Source: Aurantiochytrium sp. KH105
Lineage: Eukaryota; Sar; Bigyra; Thraustochytrida; Thraustochytriidae
Length of the DNA stretch: 64,000 nt
Assembly (NCBI GenBank): GCA_003116975.1
Contig: BGKB01000008.1
Span: 496,001-560,000 of the forward strand
Reading direction: 5' to 3'
The notes below the pieces were generated by a model that made no database searches, was not told the DNA's origin, and was given only the letters and a program-made list of their open reading frames with translations. Below are positions 49,135 through 59,359 of this stretch, one piece after another (within the stretch, counting starts at the first letter, position 1; the number at the start of each line of letters is the position of its first letter). A program made the position numbers and the translations under genes.

Positions 49135-49843
49135 TTTCGTCTCTGGCAGCCCCTGCTTCTCGTGCTTTTGCTTTCTTGCTTCTTGCGCGTCTTTGTGCTT
49201 TGTGCTCGTTCAGGTTCTGCTCGCCAAGAAAGTCCAGATCCGCTCGACGCACCTTCTATCACTGGCCAAGGAAGGAAGCGAGCTGTGCCAACAGGAGAGC
49301 GCGACTGTTGCGCACTCTGATGTCGCGGCCGCCGCGCGCACGGGCCCAGTAGGACCTGCCTAGCACCCTCTAACAGTGGTAGGTGCCCAGGGAGGTTCCA
49401 ACTCACAGCTCGCTTCTCCCGGCCCGAGCCAGCGTGGACAACGCGTGCGTGGTAATAATGAGCCAGCAACAGCCAGCATCAACGATGCCGTACGAGCTGG
49501 CTTGACGATGTTTTTGGGAGGGGAGGTGGAGAAGAAGCCGTCTCGTCTACGGGGAGACGCTCCGTGCTTTTATTTTTGCTTGTGCTTGTGCTTGTGCTTG
49601 TGTTGTGGTGTGAGTGGGCCAGAAGCGAATGTGCGACAAGACCAAAGACCAGGGACAAGACGAAGGGCATCCAGCAAGGAAAGGCACGATGCTGTCGTTC
49701 GGTCAAGGCGACGATGTAGCACAGAGCAAGGTTTGGTCAAAAGGGAAGTGGAAAATAACAATGAGAAAACATGTACATTGGTGATGATGATTCTGTGCGG
49801 CAGGTCTGCCTGGAAACGATGTTGCGTTTGCATTTCACGTTAA
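49135..49843. other. Spacer between tandem MDR paralogues
   Basis: About 700 bp holding the promoter of copy 1 and the 3' region of copy 2. A (TGCTTG)n-like tract lies at about 49577-49605. No gene is seen. Confidence 0.55.
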
Positions 49844-50986
49844 TTATTCATTGGGCTCGCCGTCGTCGACGAGCTTGGCGATTGGAAAGGCCACAGAGGA
49901 CCCGGTTTTGGCATGCACGGCGTCATTTTCGACGTCCTCGTCCTCGTCGACGGCCTCTCCCTCCTCGTCAGCGACACGGATCACGAGCTTGCCCTTGCTC
50001 GCGTGCGCGTGGAGGATATTGGCTGCCTCAATGACGCTCGCCTCGTCAAATGCAAAAGGGCAACGCTCATCGAGGACGGGGCGAAGGCGGCCGTGCTCCA
50101 CAGCGTGCTGGACCTCCTTCATGCGTTGGTCCGTAACCTTGAAATGGACGACGTCCATCTTGAAGCTGCGTGACCAGCGTTGCTTGCAGCTCGTCTTGAT
50201 GAAGCCTCCGACGGCGCGAAATGCGTCCCATTTGGTTGTAATTTCCATGTCAATTCCAAAGGGATTGAGAGAGACCAGACGTCCAGAACGCGAAGTAAAG
50301 ACATCCATGCAGTGCTGCATAGTGCTCGCACCGCCAACAGCGTCAATGATGACGTCGATGCTGTCGACCTGGGTCCACCACTCAACCTGCGTGTAGTCGA
50401 TGACCATGTCTGCACCAACGCTCATGACGAGGTCTGAATTCTGCGAGGTGGCGGCCACGAAACCCACGCCAGCGTCTTTGAGAAGCTGGATAACTGCAAG
50501 ACCGACCCCCGTGGACCCACCAAGCACCAAGACACGCTCCTCAGGGCTCACCTTGCTCTGTGCCAACGCTTGGAGCGCCGTGAGGCCGACGGTCGGCAGA
50601 CTTGCAGCTTCGAGCGCAGTGAGACCCTCTGGCGCAAGAGCTGCACGCTTTGGGGAGACGAGCGCAAACTCTCCCATGCCGTGCTTGTCGTCGAAGTCGA
50701 CCGAGGCCATGATCCTGTCACCGACGTTGAAATGCCTGCACAAGCCGCCAATCTCCTCGACGATGCCACAAATGTCACCGCCGAGTGCGTAAGGGAACTT
50801 GACATTGTTCATGAGTCCTCGCGCGCGACCAGACAGGATGATGTCGTCCGCAGCGTTTAGTGAGACCGCCAGTACGCGCACCACCATCATGGATGAGCAT
50901 CGGCCCAGGGTAGGCTTGGGAAAATCGTCCACGACGCGTAGAACCGCATCCGGTGCGCCATGTTCCTGGACCACGGCGGCGCGCAT
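49844..50986 (-). CDS. MDR-family quinone-oxidoreductase-like enzyme, copy 2
   Basis: The protein has 380 residues from ATG 50986 (MRAAVVQEHGAPDAV), the position matching copy 1. Motifs parallel copy 1: LNAADDIILSGRARGLM, YALGGDICGIVEEIG, VLVLGGSTGVGLAVIQLLKD, GADMVIDYTQVEWW. No zinc-binding cysteine set. It differs from copy 1 by an acidic C-terminal extension of about 35 residues (EEGEAVDEDEDVEND ... VDDGEPNE). An upstream in-frame ATG at 51121 would add 45 residues including a long poly-Glu run coded by (GAA)n at 51007-51052; I treat that as leader, though an N-terminally extended isoform is possible. Predicted NADPH-dependent reductase, substrate unknown. Confidence 0.92.
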   Translation of the reverse strand: MRAAVVQEHGAPDAVLRVVDDFPKPTLGRCSSMMVVRVLAVSLNAADDIILSGRARGLMNNVKFPYALGGDICGIVEEIGGLCRHFNVGDRIMASVDFDDKHGMGEFALVSPKRAALAPEGLTALEAASLPTVGLTALQALAQSKVSPEERVLVLGGSTGVGLAVIQLLKDAGVGFVAATSQNSDLVMSVGADMVIDYTQVEWWTQVDSIDVIIDAVGGASTMQHCMDVFTSRSGRLVSLNPFGIDMEITTKWDAFRAVGGFIKTSCKQRWSRSFKMDVVHFKVTDQRMKEVQHAVEHGRLRPVLDERCPFAFDEASVIEAANILHAHASKGKLVIRVADEEGEAVDEDEDVENDAVHAKTGSSVAFPIAKLVDDGEPNE

Positions 50987-52214
50987 AGTTCTTGCTTCGA
51001 TAATCTCCTCCTCTTCTTCTTCTTCTTCTTCTTCTTCTTCTTCTTCTTCTTTTATGTTGTCCGCTTGCTCGCTCGTTGCAGCTCTGGGAGGCTTCCTGCG
51101 ACATCTCGCCGCAGCGAGCATGCCTTCACGCTGGACCGTTTGCGAAATCGCCCTCGAGTCAGGTTGCGCAGCGGCGGCGCCACATCAATCAGCCTGGGTC
51201 AAGTGCATCATCGCGACATCGCGCCATCGCGCTATTGCGCACACTCACATTTTCCAGCGTCTTCTTCTTCTTCGACAGACAGATAGACAGTGGTCAGTGG
51301 ACAGTGGGACAGTGGGGGGGGAGGGCGGGAAAGTGCTTTGCGCAATCGGGGCCTCCAAGGCCGGCCCGGAATCGCGACGGCCCGGGACGAGCGGAATCTG
51401 CGCATGAGGCACGTGCCGCGACGCTAGATGCGACTGTTTGGTGTGCCTGAAGCTGGTGTATAGTAAGGTGGGTAGCAATGGCTGGTGAGAAGGAGGCAAT
51501 GACGGACAAGGGACGAACAACCACGTTGTATGGTGTGGCACAGACGAGCGTTGGTAGCGCAGTTTTTTCGTCTTACATGAGAGAATGACCGCCTTGGCAC
51601 GAGTCTCGTGTCGTGAAAGAAAAGAAGACCTGTTGTGGACAAGGTAGGCCTATTCTTCGACTGATCGGCACATCTATCAATGGCTAAAGGTGCAGTGACC
51701 GATACGCCTAGGGTAAAAGAGAAAGCTTGGTTCAAGCAACAAACCAGTCGTCGTTCTCTCTCGGTTTTGGTCTCGGTTATCGCCCATGTCACTGCAGAAA
51801 AAAAGTAAGTGTTTGTCTTACCAAAGCCTCTCTCGCAAGCGACTGCATGCCACGCAGCTCGCTTCGTTTCGGAGGCTGCTCGTCTCCTTTCCGCGTGGCC
51901 TTGTTCCCTTCCCGCGCAGCATCGTCTGCGAGTCCTTTCAATGTGTTTCCTTGGCACCACCGTGACTGTGACCTCCGTCGTGTCCTATCTTTTCCCCAGG
52001 ATAGCGTTTTGCTCTCACAGGGCTGGCCCAAAAACTGATCTCAGCAAGACCGGGATCGAGCGAGCGAGCGCGCGCGCGCGCGGGAGGAGACAGGCTGCGT
52101 CGCGCGGGAACTGCGAGAGACCAGAACCCCGACGCAGGCGGCACATTGCGCGTTTTTGCAGACCGAGAGACGAGCGAGACGTGACGTGACGAGACGAGAC
52201 GAGACGAAACGAAG
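50987..52214. promoter_or_regulatory. Divergent intergenic region, MDR copy 2 and hydratase
   Basis: About 1.2 kb. It contains the (TTC)n tract at 51007-51052, short ACAGTGG repeats near 51288-51315 (CAGTGGTCAGTGGACAGTGGGACAGTGG type), a CGCGCGCG run near 52065-52085 and GACGA repeats (52175-52205) just before the hydratase start. Open frames here lack protein character. Confidence 0.55.
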
Positions 52215-53030
52215 ATGGCGACGCGCAAGGCAGCGCTCGACACCGTCCGCGTAGCCTTTGGCAGCGATGGGTTCGCGACGCTGACCATGACGCGGCCCAA
52301 GGTGCATAACGCGCTTTCGGACGGCATGATTGCCGCGATGCGCGAAAGGCTGGCAGAAGTTCGCAAGGAGGCGCCCCGCGGACTCTTTATTCGCGCCGAA
52401 GGGAAAAGCTTCTCGGCAGGCGCAGACCTGGACTGGATGAAGCGCGCGGCAACGTACTCCAAGGAAGAGAACGTGGCCGATGCCATGGAGCTTAGCGGTA
52501 TGCTTCACGACTTGGCGACCCTGCCTCTACCGACGGTGGCGCTCGTTCAAGGCGCAGCCATTGGCGGCGGCGTGGGCATCGTTTCAGCATGCGACCTCGC
52601 GGTCGGCGTCTCGTCCGCCAAATTCATGCTTTCCGAAGTGAAGCTTGGTCTTATTCCGGCAACGATTTCGCCGTATGTTGTGCAGCGTATTGGCGCGCAG
52701 CAAAGCCGTCGTTTCTTCCTTACGGCGGAGCGTATCGATGCGCTCGAGGCGCGCCGGATTGGTCTTTTGCACGAGGTCGTCGAGGACAGCAACGCTCTGG
52801 ACACTTTTGAGAAGTGGGCCAAGGACCATTTCTCTGTCAACGCGCCGCAGGCCATGGCTACCTCAAAGGCTCTTATCGATGTTGTAGCGCACAAGGATAT
52901 TACGCCCGAGCTGCGTCTTGAGACGGCCAAGATGCTCGCAGACCAGCGCGACTCGGATGAGTGCCGCGAGGGCATCGCTGCCTTTTTCGAGAAGCGGGAT
53001 GGTCCTTTTGTCCTCCCCGAGTCAAATTAG
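52215..53030 (+). CDS. Crotonase-family enzyme, methylglutaconyl-CoA-hydratase-like
   Basis: The 271-residue enzyme has the crotonase fold. Oxyanion-hole and active-site segments: FSAGADLDWMKR (about 72-83), VQGAAIGGGVGIVSACDLAV (about 111-130), FMLSEVKLGLIPATISPYVV with the catalytic-type Glu near 141. ADLDWMKRAATYSKEEN and LGLIPATISPYVVQRIG are characteristic of methylglutaconyl-CoA hydratases (LiuC/AUH type) in leucine degradation, which hydrate 3-methylglutaconyl-CoA to HMG-CoA. A generic enoyl-CoA hydratase is the alternative. There is no convincing mitochondrial presequence (MATRKAALDTVRVAFG), which is odd for this pathway, and no PTS1 (ends LPESN). GACGA repeats precede the ATG. Confidence 0.93.
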   Translation: MATRKAALDTVRVAFGSDGFATLTMTRPKVHNALSDGMIAAMRERLAEVRKEAPRGLFIRAEGKSFSAGADLDWMKRAATYSKEENVADAMELSGMLHDLATLPLPTVALVQGAAIGGGVGIVSACDLAVGVSSAKFMLSEVKLGLIPATISPYVVQRIGAQQSRRFFLTAERIDALEARRIGLLHEVVEDSNALDTFEKWAKDHFSVNAPQAMATSKALIDVVAHKDITPELRLETAKMLADQRDSDECREGIAAFFEKRDGPFVLPESN

Positions 53031-53620
53031 ATCTTTCCCCTCCCTTCTCCCCTTGTCCCCAAACGCTAAAGTATAAGTATTCGCCAGCGAAAGAGGTTGT
53101 TGTTGTCTCGAGCTCTCTTTGATCAACACACACAATGGACAACGTTTATTCGTTCTGATTCATCATGTTTTGCTGCAACGCGCTATTCCCGCTTCCTCTC
53201 TTTCTCTCTGCACAGCCCCAACCAATTGCGAGCCAAAACAGCTGACTGCCAGCTGCTGAGCAAGCAAGGCATCCATCCCCCAAATGACAAAGCGTTGCGG
53301 TGTCGCGTGCCACCGCGCCCAAAATGCGTTGCGCAGAGCTGCCGCTGTTATACTACTAGAGGTGGCGCGTGAAGGCGCGTGTATACGATAGGGGCTACGT
53401 TGGCGATTGGCTGGTGCGAGGCGGCCTCGGAACTCGAAGAAGAAGAAGCAGCAAAGAAGGAAAGGCGGAGAAAGAAAGAAGGAGGGCGCGGAGAAGTCTC
53501 CGCGGGTGGCGGCGAGCGCGGCGCGGGAAAGCGCAGCAGCGCGGACGCGAGCGAGCGAGCGGACGAGCCGAGCGCGCAGGGCGCGAGCGCGAGCGCGGCG
53601 ACGACAGACAGACAGGCAAG
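53031..53620. promoter_or_regulatory. Intergenic upstream of NSA2
   Basis: About 590 bp between two plus-strand genes. The last 220 bp are purine- and GC-rich leader through which the NSA2 frame stays open without conserved sequence. No gene or TATA element is seen. Confidence 0.55.
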
Positions 53621-54403
53621 ATGCCCCAAAATGAGCACATGGAGCTCCACAAGAAGCGGTATGGGCGCCGCTTCGACGCGGAGGAGCGCGAGCGCAAGCG
53701 GGACGCGCGCGAGGCCCACCGGAGCTCCAAGTATGCCCAGAAGGTTCACGGCTTCAAGGCTAAGCTGTACAACCAGAAGCGCTTCAAGGAGAAGGCCGAG
53801 ATGCGCAAGACTATTGCCATGCACGACGAGCGCAAAAACAAGCATGCCAAGGAGGAGGAGGTGCAAAAGGGCGCACTCCCCGCGTACCTGCTTGATCGCG
53901 AGGGCACGAACCGCGCCAAAGTACTGAGCAACTCTGTCAAGCAGAAGCGCAAGGAAAAGGCCGGCAAGTGGGAGGTCCCCATTCCCAAGGTCAAGCCTCT
54001 TGCCGATAGCGAGGTCTTTCAGGTGATGCGCACTGGTAAGCGCAAGAACAAGGCTTGGAAGCGTCGTGTCAACCTTCCCGTCTTTGTGGACCCATCCTAC
54101 ACGCGCAAGCCGCCAAAGTACGAAAAGTTTATTCGCCCGACCGGTCTCCGGTTCAAGAAGGCAAACGTGACGCATCCGGAGCTCAAGGCCACCTTTCAGC
54201 TCGAGATTCTCGGCGTCAAGAAGAACCCGCACTCGACCACCTACACTGCGCTTGGCGTGCTTTCCAAGGGAACGGTCATCGAGGTCGCGACGCACGAGCT
54301 TGGTCTCGTCACGACCTCTGGCAAGGTGGTGACGGGCTCGTATGCCCAGGTCACCAACAACCCGGAGCTCGATGGCTGCATCAATGCCGTCCTGCTCGTG
54401 TAA
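53621..54403 (+). CDS. NSA2: Ribosome biogenesis protein NSA2 (TINP1)
   Basis: The 260-residue protein matches NSA2 over its whole length, which is the family's size. It starts [19 protein letters not shown], then [47 protein letters not shown], and the eS8-like C-terminal beta-barrel ([70 protein letters not shown]). NSA2 is an essential nucleolar factor on intermediate pre-60S particles, needed for ITS2 processing. ATG 53621 follows a purine-rich leader; the frame upstream to 53369 is not conserved. Strong C-ending codon bias suggests high expression. Confidence 0.98.
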   Translation: MPQNEHMELHKKRYGRRFDAEERERKRDAREAHRSSKYAQKVHGFKAKLYNQKRFKEKAEMRKTIAMHDERKNKHAKEEEVQKGALPAYLLDREGTNRAKVLSNSVKQKRKEKAGKWEVPIPKVKPLADSEVFQVMRTGKRKNKAWKRRVNLPVFVDPSYTRKPPKYEKFIRPTGLRFKKANVTHPELKATFQLEILGVKKNPHSTTYTALGVLSKGTVIEVATHELGLVTTSGKVVTGSYAQVTNNPELDGCINAVLLV

Positions 54404-54596
54404 GTCATTTACAGAGAGTGTAGCGCGAGTCTATGTGTTCATAATAGAATAATAGTTTTCTTCTTTTTTGATTGATGGATGCGGGACTTTGTCTTCCGAG
54501 TTGGGACGTACGTAATCCATGTCGTGCTAGGATGGTGTACCGATGGCAGTTTCAAGTTACAAAGTTGGTCATTGGATACATCAAACTTTATCAATG

Positions 54597-55610
54597 TTAT
54601 GCTGGGATGGCACCGTTGGCCACGTCGTGGCGAACATTGGTGTCGAGCTGGCCGAGCTCAAGCGCGCGATAAAAGGCCCAGTGCTTGAGAAGGAGCGCGC
54701 GCAGGCGATTGTGAATGCGTGCCAAAATATATCCAATGCCAATACCGGTGGCTCCAAGGTGAAAAGGCAGCTTGAGCTTTGTATGCGGCGTGCGGAGAAA
54801 AAATGGAAACATGTAAAATTCCATCACAGCCTTGAGTATGGCAATGGCTGGCGATGGTCGGTCATGAAGGGCTTCGAGACCTGGCAATTGCACTGGCAAA
54901 ACTTCTGCGAGACCGTCCGTGAAGAGCCACAAGGTGCATCCGTAGCTGCCGAGCTTGGAAAGTCCCAAAATGAAAAGTGCAAGGCGAGACAATTTGTGCG
55001 GGTCACCCCCGACAATAAAGAGATTGATGTCCTGGAGAATGCTCTCGCTCATGAGGCTGCCAAAGACGCGTTTTCGCCACGGTTGGGCGTACACGTTGGT
55101 GGAGCCATGGACGTACAGATCGTCGCGGCGGACATGTCGTGAAATATACAGTGCCATCCCGGAGAGTGGCACGAGCGACATGGTGCTGCATGTCCAGAGT
55201 CCCAAATCACAAAGGAACTTGCGCGTGAGCATGCGCATGCAAAGTTTTTGCGCAAGCGACAAGATGGAGACAGTCCCGCTCGCGTGACCGTCTTCTCGTC
55301 CAAGGTCGGCATTAGAACCCTGGAGTCGAAAGGGTGTCTGGCACAACTGACAGCGAAGGCGGCGGTCATTGTCGAGATTGAGCATGCGCCATTGATCGAG
55401 GCACGAGGCGTGCACGAAGCGGACCGTGCCTGCGCACTCGCAGGGCGCAATGAGGGGCTCCTCGCCCGCAAGGCTGCCCTGGTAGCAGAACCGGCACAGA
55501 GGCCCATCTTCTTCTTCTTCTGCTTCCTCCTCCTCCTCGTTGTCTGTCTCTTGCAGATCAAGCTGTGAGTCTTCTTGCGGACGCGGACGTCTGCCGCGTG
55601 CTGGGTTCAT
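54597..55610 (-). CDS. RING-CH (MARCH-type) membrane E3 ubiquitin ligase
   Basis: From ATG 55610 (MNPARGRRPRPQ) the protein has 337 residues. A RING-CH/RINGv domain lies at about 37-92: CRFCYQG (C-x2-C), PCECAGTVRFVHASCLDQW (C-x-C ... H-x2-C) and CQLCQTPF (C-x2-C), the C4HC3 order that distinguishes it from classical RING. Hydrophobic segments follow at about residues 130-155, 210-240 and 260-330, so it is a multi-pass membrane protein, as in MARCH proteins and Doa10-related ligases. An acidic stretch (EEEEEAEEEEDG) precedes the RING. It would ubiquitinate membrane or ER substrates; targets are unknown. Convergent with NSA2 (193 bp apart). Confidence 0.92.
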   Translation of the reverse strand: MNPARGRRPRPQEDSQLDLQETDNEEEEEAEEEEDGPLCRFCYQGSLAGEEPLIAPCECAGTVRFVHASCLDQWRMLNLDNDRRLRCQLCQTPFRLQGSNADLGREDGHASGTVSILSLAQKLCMRMLTRKFLCDLGLWTCSTMSLVPLSGMALYISRHVRRDDLYVHGSTNVYAQPWRKRVFGSLMSESILQDINLFIVGGDPHKLSRLALFILGLSKLGSYGCTLWLFTDGLAEVLPVQLPGLEALHDRPSPAIAILKAVMEFYMFPFFLRTPHTKLKLPFHLGATGIGIGYILARIHNRLRALLLKHWAFYRALELGQLDTNVRHDVANGAIPA

Positions 55611-57247
55611 CTTCGCGCGTCTCTCGCCGAGCGGCGAGCAAGCTCCGCCTCGAACGCCCTTTTGCAATCTGGCCCTTCACCTGACGGTGAGGTCGGCGGT
55701 CCCGATCGACGCTGCCAGGGCTTCGCTCGCACGCCGACACGTGTGGCTCTTTCTCGCGCGCCACGCTGTGCTAAACTCTCTACGTACGACGGCGCGGCTA
55801 CGTTGCGCGAGCGCGGAGACCTGGTGGAAGTTCTTCAGAACGAGAGGAATCGATGTCTGCGGCTCCGGGACTCCAAATGCAAAAAGTCGGTCGAAAAAAA
55901 GCTGGTCAAGGATTCTTCCTCTCCTGGTCGTGAAGAAAATCGTTGGAAAAGCGATTGACGTTTCGAAGAGGATGAATGCCCTGGCCTGTAAGAACTTCGT
56001 TGGGCTTTTCCGATGAGCACGACTTGGCCATGGTCGTGGAAAATGGCAGCGATCAGTGAAACACAAGGATCTCTACTTTTCATTTCGGTCTCGCATCCTG
56101 TATTGTCTTGGCTAGTGGCGTCGCAAGTTCAAGGAATCGATTCTATGTGCACCTGTCAAAAACCACACTTTGTATCACAAGAAGGCCTTTCGGTTTCAAA
56201 GTACGCACTACGATACTTTGTTCATGGAAGTTGGCTAAATTAAGATTTCACTGACGAGCGTCTATTGAGCTTGTGAAAAGCGACAAGCACAGGCAAATTG
56301 ATGCTGCAATCCTTTTACTTTCAAACTGATAATTGACACGTGTTTGCGATGGGCCTAGAGGTGTAATCGAGCACACAGTCAGTATACCCATGCAAAACCC
56401 GCTGCTTGTGATTTTCTGTTCCCCCACCTGAATTCATCATCATCCAAGCTTACTGTCGGATGGCGGACCAGCAACGCGATGGATGCCACACGTGGCCTAT
56501 ATTCCCCAGTAGATACTGCCAGACCGCGAAAACCTGATTTACGTGACATTCGCGGCAGTTGCCATGGTCACTGGCTAGATGGAACGTTCACCCTGAACTC
56601 TTTTCCCTCTTCTCTTCCCCTTCTTTCCGCTCCCACGTCTCGACCCAGCCCAGACCCGAGCACCGCGGGCACCGCCGTTCCGCGTCCGCGCTCTCCCGCG
56701 CCGCGGCACATCCCTGCTTGCCTCCGTTCCTCCCTCTTTCCTCCCTCCCTCGGCCGCGGCCCTGCCCGTCGTTTTACCCGCCGCGGCAGCAAGTGGAGAA
56801 TGCGCGGAGCGCGCAAGTGCGGAATGCGCGCGGGCACAGTGCAGCAAAAGAAAACGAAGGCGCGGTGTGCCCGGTCCTCCCTCCGGGTCCCGCACTGCTC
56901 CAGAGCGGAGCGGAGCGACAAACGAAGCAGCGCGCAGCAGAGCCGAGTCGAGTCGAGTCGAGGCGCGCGCGCGAGTGGAGCGAGGCCGCGGCGCGAGCGC
57001 GAGCGCGGACGCGCAGGGCGCGGAGACGCGGCGCCGCAGACGCCGCGAGGCCGCGCGGCGCGGCAGCGAGGCGGAGCGTCTCGGATCGAGTCCCGGCGAG
57101 CCCAGCCAGCCCGACGCAGACAGAGATCAGATAGATAGATCATCAGACGCGTCGTCCGCCCGAGGCGCCGGACGCGCAGGGCGGGCGGGCGCGCGCGGAG
57201 GGGAGCCAGGGCGGCACGCGGGCGAGGGAGAGGCGCGGGGAGAGAAG
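55611..57247. promoter_or_regulatory. Divergent intergenic region with a lower-GC stretch
   Basis: About 1.6 kb between the RING-CH (-) and kelch-BTB (+) starts. From about 55850 to 56560 base composition falls and short stretches look protein-like on the plus strand without a usable gene; this may be decayed coding or element-derived DNA of unknown type, broken several times. From 56580 to 57247 the sequence is a GC-rich, repeat-prone leader (GAGTC repeats near 56943, GATA repeats near 57128). Confidence 0.45.
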
Positions 57248-59359
57248 ATGCTCCCGGCGTCGATGGTGATGCAGAAGCGCGTGGAGAGACGCACGGTCTG
57301 GCGAGAAGTGGTGTCGACAACGTCCGGCCCCAGCTACAAGAACCACACGGCGACGCTCGTGGGAAGCAAGATCCTGGTCTTTGGCGGGTACGACGGACGC
57401 GGAAACCACAACAACGTGTTCGAATTCGACTGTCTGAAACGAAGCTGGAGAAGGGCGGACGTGGTCGGCGAACCCCCGAAGGGCCGCAATGGACACACGG
57501 CAACTTATGCGGAAAACAAGATCTTCATTGTGGGCGGATGGCTTGGATCGGGCCCGCTCGCGGCGTCAGACCTGCACATTCTGGAGACCTTTGGCGGGAT
57601 GCTGCGCTGGCGAGAGGCGCCCTCACGCGGCAAGGCGCCGGGGCCATGCAACATGCACACGACAGACTATGTTGCCAAGAAGCGTTCGCTCTTTGTCTTT
57701 CGTGGGGGTGACGGCAAGCAGTACCTGAACGACTTGCACTTGCTCAACATCGACACCCTCGAATGGTCCAAGCCCGACGTGACGGGTCAAAAGCCCGATG
57801 CGCGCGCCAACCACAGCTCCGCTCTGGTTGGCGAGAAGCTGTACATTTTTGGCGGCTGGGATGGCCGACAGCGCCTCAACGACATTCACATTCTCGACAC
57901 GGAAACCTTGGTATGGAGCTCTCCCAAGATTCACGGCCACGCGCCCTCGCCGCGAGCCGGTATGACGTTCACCTGCATGCGCGACAAGATCTACCTTTTT
58001 GGTGGCTCGGGTCCACAGGCCCTGTGCTACAAAGATCTTCAGGTCTTTGATCCTCAAACAAACACGTGGCTACTTGTCACCGAAGGGCGCGATGACGCCA
58101 AGGACATGGCCGTCGAGATCGAAAAGGCGTACCCAAACATGCATCGCGGCGAGCAAAAGGGCTTGAGCGGAGCAACTGCGATGATTGGGGCCAGCGGCTA
58201 CGGTGCCAGCGGTTACGGCGCGAGCCTCTCGAACTGGGCCAAACATGATGACAGCAACGACTCGCTGCCTGGGCTTTCGGTCATGGCAGACGACGGAAAG
58301 AGCTACTCGGATGGTTCGTCAAGCCGCGATCTCTCCCCGGCTGCGCAGGAACGTTCCCATTATCGCCATCATCAGCAGCTTTATCATCAACAGCAACAGC
58401 AGCAACAACAGCGAGAGCAACACATGTCCGTCTCGCCATCAAGCTGTAAGATGCGACAGAGTAGCGAAAATCCGAATTCCGTCTCTTTGCACGCCGACAT
58501 GTATGTTGTGGGCAAAGGTCCCTCCGAACGAGCAGGCCACACAGCCACTCTTGTGGGGAACAAACTCATCATTTTTGGCGGCAGTTGCGTTGACGAATAT
58601 CTGCAAGATATGGCAATGCTCGATGTGGATGAGGCGCCTGTGGTGCTCGTCGAGAAGAATGGCGGGCCCTTGAATCGGCTGCAGAACAAATTGCGCTCGT
58701 TTTTGGACTCGCCCGTGTTTTCCGACGTGACGTTCATCGTCGAGGGTAGGAAACTACGCGCAAGCAAACTGGCGCTGGCGCTCACGAGCGAGCGTTTCGA
58801 GAAGATGTTTTGCCCACGGGAAGACGGTACGCACTTTAAGGAGGCCGAGGAACGCGAGATTTGCATCAATGATGTCCCGTACGATGTTTTTCGGCTTATG
58901 ATCGAGTATTTGTACACGGGCGAATTGAAGCTACCCTTTTCGAACGCGCAAGTGCTTGGCACGGCCCAGGATGGCCTGCCATTGGACCTGTCCCATCCAC
59001 ATGGTCTTGCCAAAATGTACGTGGACGGAGCTATGCACTCGTCAATTATGACTGAAGTCGGAGAAGAACCCGACGTTTCGCTTGATTTGGACAAAATGCG
59101 TTTTCTGCAGAACATGCTCGTGTGTGCGGACCGCTTCATGCTGGACCATCTCAAGCAGCTGTGCGAGCGCGAGCTGGCCAGCTTCCTTTCGGTGTCCACC
59201 GTGAACGAGCTCGAGTACACGGCGCTCGAGACTAATGCGGCACAGCTTTACCTTGTTTGCAAGCATTTCCAGCGTCAGATTGAACCATCGATTTCGTGCA
59301 TGGCTGACCTGGGGGAAGGGTGCTCGAGCCCGCTGGCCCCGGAGACGAGCTTGATGTGA
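57248..59359 (+). CDS. Kelch-repeat protein with C-terminal BTB domain
   Basis: From ATG 57248 (MLPASMVMQKRVERRT) the protein has 703 residues. Kelch repeats fill about 25-290 (NHTATLVGSKILVFGGYDG, NGHTATYAENKIFIVGGW, NHSSALVGEKLYIFGGWDG, MTFTCMRDKIYLFGGSG), and another repeat resumes after a Gln/His/Ser-rich insertion (GHTATLVGNKLIIFGGS, about 430-447), making a six-bladed propeller with a large internal loop. A BTB domain follows at about 480-570 (FSDVTFIVEGRKLRASKLAL, RLMIEYLYTGEL), then a BACK-like helical part (LVCADRFMLDHLKQLCEREL). The order kelch-then-BTB is the LZTR1-like arrangement, opposite to most KLHL proteins; such proteins can act as Cullin-3 adaptors. Upstream in-frame sequence is leader repeats. 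Confidence 0.93.
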   Translation: MLPASMVMQKRVERRTVWREVVSTTSGPSYKNHTATLVGSKILVFGGYDGRGNHNNVFEFDCLKRSWRRADVVGEPPKGRNGHTATYAENKIFIVGGWLGSGPLAASDLHILETFGGMLRWREAPSRGKAPGPCNMHTTDYVAKKRSLFVFRGGDGKQYLNDLHLLNIDTLEWSKPDVTGQKPDARANHSSALVGEKLYIFGGWDGRQRLNDIHILDTETLVWSSPKIHGHAPSPRAGMTFTCMRDKIYLFGGSGPQALCYKDLQVFDPQTNTWLLVTEGRDDAKDMAVEIEKAYPNMHRGEQKGLSGATAMIGASGYGASGYGASLSNWAKHDDSNDSLPGLSVMADDGKSYSDGSSSRDLSPAAQERSHYRHHQQLYHQQQQQQQQREQHMSVSPSSCKMRQSSENPNSVSLHADMYVVGKGPSERAGHTATLVGNKLIIFGGSCVDEYLQDMAMLDVDEAPVVLVEKNGGPLNRLQNKLRSFLDSPVFSDVTFIVEGRKLRASKLALALTSERFEKMFCPREDGTHFKEAEEREICINDVPYDVFRLMIEYLYTGELKLPFSNAQVLGTAQDGLPLDLSHPHGLAKMYVDGAMHSSIMTEVGEEPDVSLDLDKMRFLQNMLVCADRFMLDHLKQLCERELASFLSVSTVNELEYTALETNAAQLYLVCKHFQRQIEPSISCMADLGEGCSSPLAPETSLM

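Noticed and set aside
51424-51960. 178-codon minus-strand frame
   Set aside because: Cys/Arg/Thr-rich with no motif and no agreement with neighbouring genes; likely chance.
53348-54295. 315-codon minus-strand frame
   Set aside because: Antisense of NSA2.
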